Below, piece by piece: positions 57,298-64,000 of a stretch of 64,000 bases of DNA. The DNA lies in the NCBI GenBank assembly GCA_035235625.1, contig CP141143.1, forward strand, positions 25,775,092-25,839,091. Reading direction: 5' to 3'. Both the position numbers and the translations under genes were made by a program. Every line of letters begins with the position of its first letter. Position 1 is the stretch's first letter. This DNA is from Saururus chinensis (Eukaryota > Streptophyta > Magnoliopsida > Piperales > Saururaceae). The notes under the pieces are model-generated. The model was not told the DNA's origin and searched no databases. It worked only from the letters and a program-made list of their open reading frames with translations.

Positions 57298-59164
57298 TTA
57301 AGTGTAAGGTCCCTGATTTTTCTACGATTTTTTGGGATTTTTCTGCTATTTTTCTAGTCATTTTCGGCGGGAAAATGTGACGCTACGGTGTATTCATATT
57401 TGTACACATATCCTGTATTTATACCCATAGAGTTGGGTGTGGGGCTTAGTCGCAGGCTGCAGGCCTCATTGCGTGCTTACGACGCAAATTTTGGAGGTAC
57501 AACGCGTGAATGATAAGTGAACGCGTGTTGGGGATATAGATGTAAAAATTAAAAAGATTAACTATATATATCTTCCTCCCCATCGGTTTTCACAGAACTG
57601 ACATTCCAGTAAAAATTTGACGTCTAGTGATTTTGTGAGAAAACCCGAGGGCATATTCGGTCGCTCCGTTCTCTCTCCTCCGACGTCAGATTCCTTTGAT
57701 TCTTGTCAGGATCCGCTTTTTCTCACCGCCACAAGTCCGTAGGTACCGGCTATGACCGCCGCCACGGCCTCTTCGCTCCTCCACGAGGTACCGAACCTTT
57801 TTTCGGGTTTTTCTCTCCTTCAATCCCGTTTTTGAACTGTGGGTGTACGATTTTGATATCGTTTGCGGCCGCTCTCAACTAGACTTATGTTTAGTTGGCC
57901 GCTAGGAACCCATAGGCGCTGGCTAGAGCCGCCTCCATGCTTTCTTCACTCCGTGGTGAGCTACCGATCTTTTGGTCGGGTTTTTGTTACTATTTGCATC
58001 TCACTGTCCGTGGGATGTTTTGGACGCCGGTGGGTTTCTGGTTGTCGTCCGACCACCAGTAGGACTCCGTCCAGCCTACCTCAACCCGGTGTCAGTAGGG
58101 GTTTACCGTTTCCGACCCCGCCTCGCCCCTATTGCCTTGCTCCGCCCGATTAGACGCTTTGGGTGCATCTCGGGTCATTGGCATCGGCGAGCCGTGGGCC
58201 ATTTAGCCATCATGGGCTCTGCCCTGACTCGGCGACAGTGAGGGTCAGCCCCACTTGGCCCGATTATACACTCCACCCGGAATGGGCCGCTTGTCATTGC
58301 CCTATACTGTGCGAGATGCACAGTCGCCCGCACCATGGGTATTGGTTGTGGGTGGCGATTGGCGATGTCGCTGCTTAGATTGGCCACAGCTAAGGGCCTT
58401 AGCCCTGTTGGCTTTTGTGGGCCTTGGGTCGTCTCCTTTCAGCCCTTTCCCCTGCCCCTTTGGGTCGCATGTGCATGTTGCCATGCGTGTGCTTTTGGGC
58501 TTAGGCGTCGTTTTTGCGCTGCCTGATCATCGGATGGCTTGGCCACCGATTGGAGTTGACATAGAGCCGTCCTCCACCTCTCCTTTGTTCTCGAGCTTTG
58601 CCCCACGCTCTCCGCCCGTATGTGGGCCTATGTTGATGTGAAATCGTCGCCGTTGGGTGCTGTCCACGGCCGATTTTGACGTCTTGTGGCCGGCTGAGAA
58701 CGTCTTAGCCACCGGCCCATCTTCAGTGAGTACACCATCGACTTCTGGTCGCACCGCCACATATGTTGGCACGACTTTTCTCCCGGCCACCCTAGTGTGC
58801 CGCCGTGGATCGCGGGTTTTACCGCATTGATTTCTAACACCCTGTTTGGCCGTGACTAGTTCCGACGCTTCCTAAAACCCTCGGGACAGCAGCTCTCTCA
58901 GCCAGGCAATGGTTTTGACCACCAACTCTGCCGCCGATGCCGCCACCGTCGTTTTCTCGCCATCAAACGTCTGATTATGAGGTAAGGGAGCTTTGAACTC
59001 GTAAATTCATGAAGCATGCTTTGAATGAGTAGCAGCATGCTAGGATTATATGATTCCATGCTTGGATGTTAAGTAATGATCCGATTGCATGATGTGCGTG
59101 TAAGCATGATTGTATGGTATGATTGATATGCATAAGATGTATGCACATTTTATGGATGTAGATT

Positions 59165-59400
59165 ATGTATGCGCTAGCGATGGCTAGCAAATATGTCAGT
59201 ATGCTACGTTTGTGTTATGCATGTGCTAGTGATGGCTAGCGTGCATGTTTGGAGTATGTATGAATTATGCCTGTGCTAGTGATGGCTAGTGTGCATGTTT
59301 GGAGTATGTATGAATGTCTGTGCATGTACTAGTGATGGCTAGCGTGTATGTTTGACATATGTATGCATGTGCTAGTGATGGCTAGCGTGCATGTTTGTAA
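59165..59400 (+). repeat. tandem repeat with GTGCTAGTGATGGCTAGC unit
   Basis: Five or so copies of a 45-60 bp unit containing TGCTAGTGATGGCTAG(C/T)GTGC. The core GCTAG...CTAGC is partly palindromic. Confidence 0.85.
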
Positions 59401-60144
59401 GTTTCGTAGGTATGACCGTATGTATATGTTATACGTATGTGTGAGACATACGTATGTATGATGACTATTGCCTATGATATGGATATGTGTAAGTGTATGT
59501 GGGCAGAGGTATGGGCGATGGACAGTAAGAGGTGACTGAGATTTTGTCTGGATTTGGATATGGATGTGTAAGCGCATGACAGAGGACAGAGGATAAGAGT
59601 ATGACGGGCAAGGATTAGAATGGATCGGTTTGGGTTGGATTGTATGTTGGGTGATTGTCAGACAGTAAGAGTGTGCATAATTGTACAAGCATAACGTACA
59701 TATTATGAAGTGAAAAGTAAGCATAATAAGTGAGATATAAGTAAGAGGGCAACAACTGGGTTGGCTCTGAGGAGCGTTATTTGAGGATGTCAGTGTAAGA
59801 TGTTTTGGCCATAAGATGGATGACGAAGTATGTAAGACTATAAGGGTTTGATGTACGATGAGTTTTGTCCATGATGTGGACGGGTTAAGTGAAGTCTGCT
59901 GCCCTGACGAACTAGGGTTTCGATCGGGCTCAGATTTGGTTTGATCAGTCGAGGACTGTGAGTTGTGTGGCATAATTGTACCACATGATTTACTTAATTC
60001 AACTTGAATTATAAGCACAACTAATGATAGCGTTGTGAGTTTGAGACCTGAGGGTTCGATGAATTAAGTTCCGTGTTTGAGCTGGCCGCTAATGAGTCGG
60101 CCGAGCATTTATCATGTCTTGCCATGGTGTTTATCCTGCGGGAT

Positions 60145-60400
60145 GTTGTCTGTGTGCTGTGTAGAGCACCGGACGTCTGATGCTTTGCTGAGAGCGACAT
60201 ATATTTTTGATTTGGTCTGCGTGCTGTATAAGCCCAGACGTTTGATGCTCTGTTGAGAGCAATGTACGTTTCTGACTTTGTCTGTGTGCTATGTGAAGCC
60301 CAGACGTCTATTGCTCTGTTGAGAGCGACGTATGTTTTTGATTTGGTCTGTGTGCTGTATTAAGCCTAGACGTTTGATGCTCTGTTGAGAGCGTTGTATG
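60145..60400 (+). repeat. tandem repeat with CCAGACGTTTGATGCTCTG unit
   Basis: Four copies of a unit of about 60-68 bp, each with TCTG(C/T)GTGCTGTAT, AGCCCAGACGT and GTTGAGAGC. Confidence 0.85.
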
Positions 60401-60469
60401 TTTCCGCCCAAGAGTGGCACTGTATGTTTCTGCCCAAGTGGCACTGTATGTTTTCTGCCTAAGAGTGGC

Positions 60470-60610
60470 AATGGCACTATAAGACCCATTATGGTGGGCA
60501 ATTCTCTGGCACTATAAGACCCATTATGGTGGGCAATCCTCTGGCACTATAAGACCCATTATGGTGGGCGATTCTATGGCACTATAAGACCCATTATGGT
60601 GGGCAACTGT
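60470..60610 (+). repeat. tandem repeat with CACTATAAGACCCATTATGG unit
   Basis: Four near-identical copies of a unit of about 38 bp (GGCACTATAAGACCCATTAT then GGTGGGCAAT). Confidence 0.9.
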
Positions 60611-60844
60611 ATGACCCCTTATGTGTGGGTGTTTATGTTTGCGTGCTCAGGTAAGTAGTATCATGGATCTACTCTTACCTGTTTGATCCAAAGGCTCCCA
60701 TGAGCATTGGTGTGCCTTACCTTCGGAAAAGTCCATGGCGTCTAGTCACTCCCCGGAGGTTAAGGTGTTGCCCCAGTGGCATTCTTTTCCTTTTCGACGC
60801 TGGAGCCTATTAGTTGTAATGAGCTTCAGTGGTCGTTGATATGT

Positions 60845-61260
60845 GTACGATTATGTGTATGAGTACGACTGTATGAGTGTGAGTACAACTGTATGTGTAT
60901 GAGCAGGACTGTAAGAGTGTGTATGAGCAGGACTGTAAGCGTATGTGGATGAGCACGACTGTAAGAGTATGGGTACGATTGTGAGAATATGTTTCTGAGT
61001 AAGACAGTAAGTGTGATTTTGAGTAAGACTGTACGAGTAAGGTCGTACGAGTCTGATTGTACGAGTAAGGTCGTACAAGTATGTGTATGTTGTATGAGTA
61101 AGCATACGGTGGTACGAGTAAGTTTGTAAGACCCTGGATAAGGGTGTTTGTGTAAGTTTGATTTGATAGTATGATTTTGGCACAATGGTGCCTTTGGTAT
61201 GATTTTGGCACGATGGTGCATTTGGTATGACTTTGGCACGATGGTGCATTTGGTATGATT
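60845..61260 (+). repeat. short tandem repeats (GTACGACTGTATGAGT and GGCACGATGGTGCATTTGGT)
   Basis: Two adjacent arrays: about ten loose copies of an 18-22 bp GAGTA(C/A)GACTGTA unit, then three copies of a 31-32 bp unit with GATTTTGGCAC(A/G)ATGGTGC. Confidence 0.85.
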
Positions 61261-61916
61261 GTATGCATATGAGCATGATATTGATATGCTTCTGCTTCAT
61301 GTTTGAGTTGCATGAACGCATGTATTTATGAACTTATTGAGTTCACTGTTTGAGATTTCCCCTATTTGGTATTTTCCTACTGAGTATGAAAATACTCACC
61401 CTACTCTTTTTAGCCCCGTTGCACGGGAGGTTTTGCAGGTGGTGCGGAGAGCTCCTGGAGATGGACGTTCATTTTCAGCGGTGGATTGATTCCCGTTGAC
61501 TCAGGTATATGCTTCACTCACTGCGAGTTTATTTGTGCCACGATCCGATGTATTGGGTGAGACGAGACATTAAGATGTTATTAATCTGGACTTTCATTTA
61601 GATTAGTATGTGGACTGTTAGGGGACTTGCACTCAGGGATGCCTGGGAGGGATTTGTATTTAAAGTCTATGATCATAGCAATTTATTCGTATGTGTGTTT
61701 TCGAGTAGCGCCTGATGATATTTGCTTTGGCCGTACGATGTTTGACCGTATGATGAAAATATTTAGATGGAAAATGGATGTTTATTGTTTTAAATTATAA
61801 ACTGTTTTATCAGGTTTCGATTTTGACATTTTCCTCCGATTTACAGATGTTATATTGCAAAAAATTTTCGTGAATTTTAAGGAAAATGTGTGAAAAATCT
61901 CGGGCGTTACATTAAA

Positions 61917-62435
61917 ACTAGAAGACTAATACCCAATTAGTGTTGAGGTTTTATTAGCCTTCTTCCTAAACTATGTGAAACTAAATCATGATAAAGTACT
62001 ATTTCTATACACAAATAATACATGGATACCTCAAATAATGTTTTGTGACTTGTTTATTTCTTCATTTGCTACCTAGTAAACACATTGCACCAAGCTTAAA
62101 CACCTATCAAGTATCTAAGGAATATATATAGAAGTTTTTACCTTTGGGTTAACATAACTAGCATATGGAAATAAGAAGTGTACATTGTAAATTCCTAGGC
62201 CAATATTAGTAGTGCTGATACTGAGCAAAAAACATCAGCAATGTTTGTTGTAGTACAAATATTGTAAATAGTAATGACACCTAAAAAGTTTTTTGGCGAC
62301 AACTTTTTAGGTTGTTTACAAATATTGTTATTAATAACCTAAAAAGTTGCGACAAAAAAAAGCACAAATCTCCAATTGAAAAACCCACAATTTTTAGTTC
62401 ATAGAATTGCATATAAAAGTAAAACATGCATAGGG
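61917..62435. other. intergenic, no gene seen
   Basis: Sequence that was contiguous with 57297 before the LTR-like insertion. It contains AAAAAGTT(T/G) and GCGACAA repeats near 62285-62355 that form a short inverted repeat. Confidence 0.35.
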
Positions 62436-62439
62436 CACT

Positions 62440-63555
62440 TGCGGAGAGTGTGAAGGAGGACGGCGTGAGAAACTAGGGTTCTCCCTACTACTGCCGCCAC
62501 CCTGCCCCAACCACCGGCAACCCTTGGTCTTGGGCACTCGACTCCCCATGTTATGCTGGCGGGCATGGTTTGTATGGATTAAGCATAAGGGAGTTGGAAG
62601 ATTTTAGAACTTTGGTTTTTATTGTTGTTCCTCTGTTCTAGTCACTCTTCCTTGTTCGTAAGTTATATTTTCCTCTGTTTCCAGTTGTGGTTCCTCCTCT
62701 GTCGGTAGTTTCCCTACCCATTGGGCGCTATGGCAATCCACTTTGCTGCCTACTTTGGAGAGTTGGTATGTGGAAGCAGTTGTAAATCATTGGCTTGAAG
62801 CATAATGGGGTACAAATGGGTTTTTCTTATTGCCCTGAAGGAAGCTAGCCATGTCGAAGCTATAATGGCTTCTTCTTGCAGCATGAATTGGAAAAACTTA
62901 TTCTCTAGTACATCTCCATCCCCACCCCATGATCCTGAATTTCTATCCAAATCCTTTGTCAAAATCCCAAACAATCTCCTGGATATAGAAGCGTCACAAT
63001 GGAAACACTCGTCAATTTTGTATGTTCTTGGCAAATGCCCATACTATCGCAATTTGATTGAGACTTCTTCATCTTCCAATTCATATATTGAAATAGAGAT
63101 TAGGAATGATAGCAAGTATGTTGGGTGCTCCACTCTATAAAGATCCTCCTACATTGGATAGATCAAGGCTAACGTTTGTTAGTCATTGTATTGAAGTTTC
63201 TCCAAATTTCACATTTTCAAACCATGTTAATATTGAATGCAATGATGGCTTCTTTTTCTCTCAAAAAGGTTGAGTATGATTGGTGTCCTACAATCTACTC
63301 CAAATGTCATGTTTTGATCACACGGTGAATGTTTGCTTGGTTCGTGAGGAATGGAGACCCATTACAAGTAAGATTGCCACCTTGAGAACACCATCCAATC
63401 ATGTGAATGCAACAACTAGTACGGATTCCATGCATGCTCATACTCAATGTGTGGACCAATCTATCGAGGCAAGAGATACTCGTTCTCTCCATATGAGGTC
63501 TTTAATATCTAGTGATAACTTAGAGAGCAATCATTTGCAAATCAAATTGAAATAA
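62440..63555 (+). pseudogene. LINE (L1-type) ORF1 relic
   Basis: Plus-strand reading resembles the DUF4283/zinc-knuckle ORF1 of plant L1 LINEs: MNWKNLFSSTSP, FVKIPNNLLDIEASQWKHS, ILYVLGKCPYY, then in another frame GAPLYKDPPTLDRSRLTFV, and the knuckle KCHVFDHTVNVC near 63300. Frame changes lie at about 63128, 63268 and 63313. The 5' part (62450-62540) has the CTAGGGTTCT and GCCGCCACC features often seen in LINE leaders. ORF2 is not in the window. Confidence 0.65.
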
Positions 63556-64000
63556 ACCACAGTATTGAAGAATTTCTCCCAATGTGTATACCGGCGAGTG
63601 ATAACCACATGCATGAGAAGTGTATTGATATCTCTCCTCCGGACTAGTAAGGGTTTTTATGTCACAACTCTACCAACCAAAAAATCTCAATCCAGGGTGA
63701 TGTCATTTAGATTTCACAAGGGATAGACTTGATAGTTGACTTGAGTCAAAGTGTATAATCCTAAGAACCTCGTGTTACTCCATCCCAACCTCTCCACCAA
63801 AAGGTGTTAACACTATAGTAGGGGTCTAAAGATGCACTTGTACTACTTTGCAGACTAATGATGTGGATTTAGTTATGAAACTCTTCCAGCCAAGTCTTGT
63901 GCTCGCCTCCAATTCTATTCATGTTGACTCAGATTGAGATCTTGCAGTAAATGATGATGGATTACAATGTTACTCTCAACAAGTTCATTGAGAAAATTTC
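63556..64000. other. continuation of LINE-like sequence, no gene seen
   Basis: Degraded sequence to the window edge, probably the region between LINE ORF1 and ORF2. Confidence 0.35.

Larger units (their letters stand above)
57303..61911 (+). mobile_element. 4.6-kb solo-LTR-like element
   Basis: Starts TGTAAGGTCCCTGATTTT and ends CTCGGGCGTTACA: TG...CA ends with the TGTAA/TTACA inverted tip seen in large plant Ty3/gypsy LTRs of the Del/Tekay type (lineage is inference). The 5-bp flanks TTAAG (57298-57302) and TTAAA (61912-61916) differ by one base. No gag/pol. TATA-like and GC-rich leader segments lie in 57590-58980. Several internal tandem arrays are listed separately. Related in opposite orientation to 18881-22476. 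Confidence 0.7.

Noticed and set aside
57863..58840. Several 60-128 codon open frames in the GC-richer part of the LTR-like element
   Set aside because: They lie on both strands and in all frames within a repeat, with no domain.
1..64000. A defence, biosynthetic or other multi-gene system
   Set aside because: The four plausible functional genes (FRS, two DUF761, VOC) are unrelated in family and spacing, and everything else is repeat or relic. I see no basis for claiming a joint system.

Overview
The window is plant nuclear DNA from an angiosperm. The evidence is spliced genes with GT-AG introns, a FAR1/FRS gene, a DUF761 gene pair, and a dense layer of plant transposons (Ty3/gypsy chromovirus, CACTA, hAT, Tourist and Stowaway MITEs, LINE). 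Base composition is AT-rich and most of the sequence is non-coding. I cannot name the species; a non-grass monocot is possible but only a guess. No bacterial-style operon, CRISPR array or phage is present.

Layout. 1-3100 (minus): exons of a Cabin1-like TPR gene running off the left edge, with one in-frame TGA. 4241-6490 (minus): an intact FAR1-related (FRS) gene. 6900-7740: a palindromic AACGTT minisatellite upstream of that gene. 8850-11935: a block holding a small DUF761 gene (9256-9510). 12600-16150: CACTA-type subterminal repeats with purine-rich tracts and a GC-rich cassette. 17834-18272 (minus): three exons of an unrecognised gene relic. 18881-22476: a large LTR-like repeat. 25790-28680: a second copy of the DUF761 block (gene at 26128-26382). 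At 28681 this copy is broken by a nested insertion of about 10.7 kb and resumes near 39385. Inside that insertion are a CACTA-like element, a decayed chromovirus (30552-37418, 381-bp LTRs, CCACC target-site duplication, minus strand) and a 1.43-kb solo-LTR-like insert in its integrase. 41624-42603 (minus): a three-exon glyoxalase/VOC gene that looks functional. 43510-48621: several MITEs. 47609-54684: a degenerate hAT element sitting inside an older retrotransposon gag relic. 57303-61911: a 4.6-kb solo-LTR-like element, related in inverted orientation to 18881-22476. 62440-63550: a LINE ORF1 relic.

The genes most likely to be functional are the FRS protein, the two DUF761 proteins and the VOC protein. 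They look like unrelated neighbours, not a pathway. The most informative patterns are the layered insertion history, LTR divergence made only of transitions, stop codons that almost all look like cytosine-deamination products, and the tandem palindromic repeat upstream of the FRS gene.
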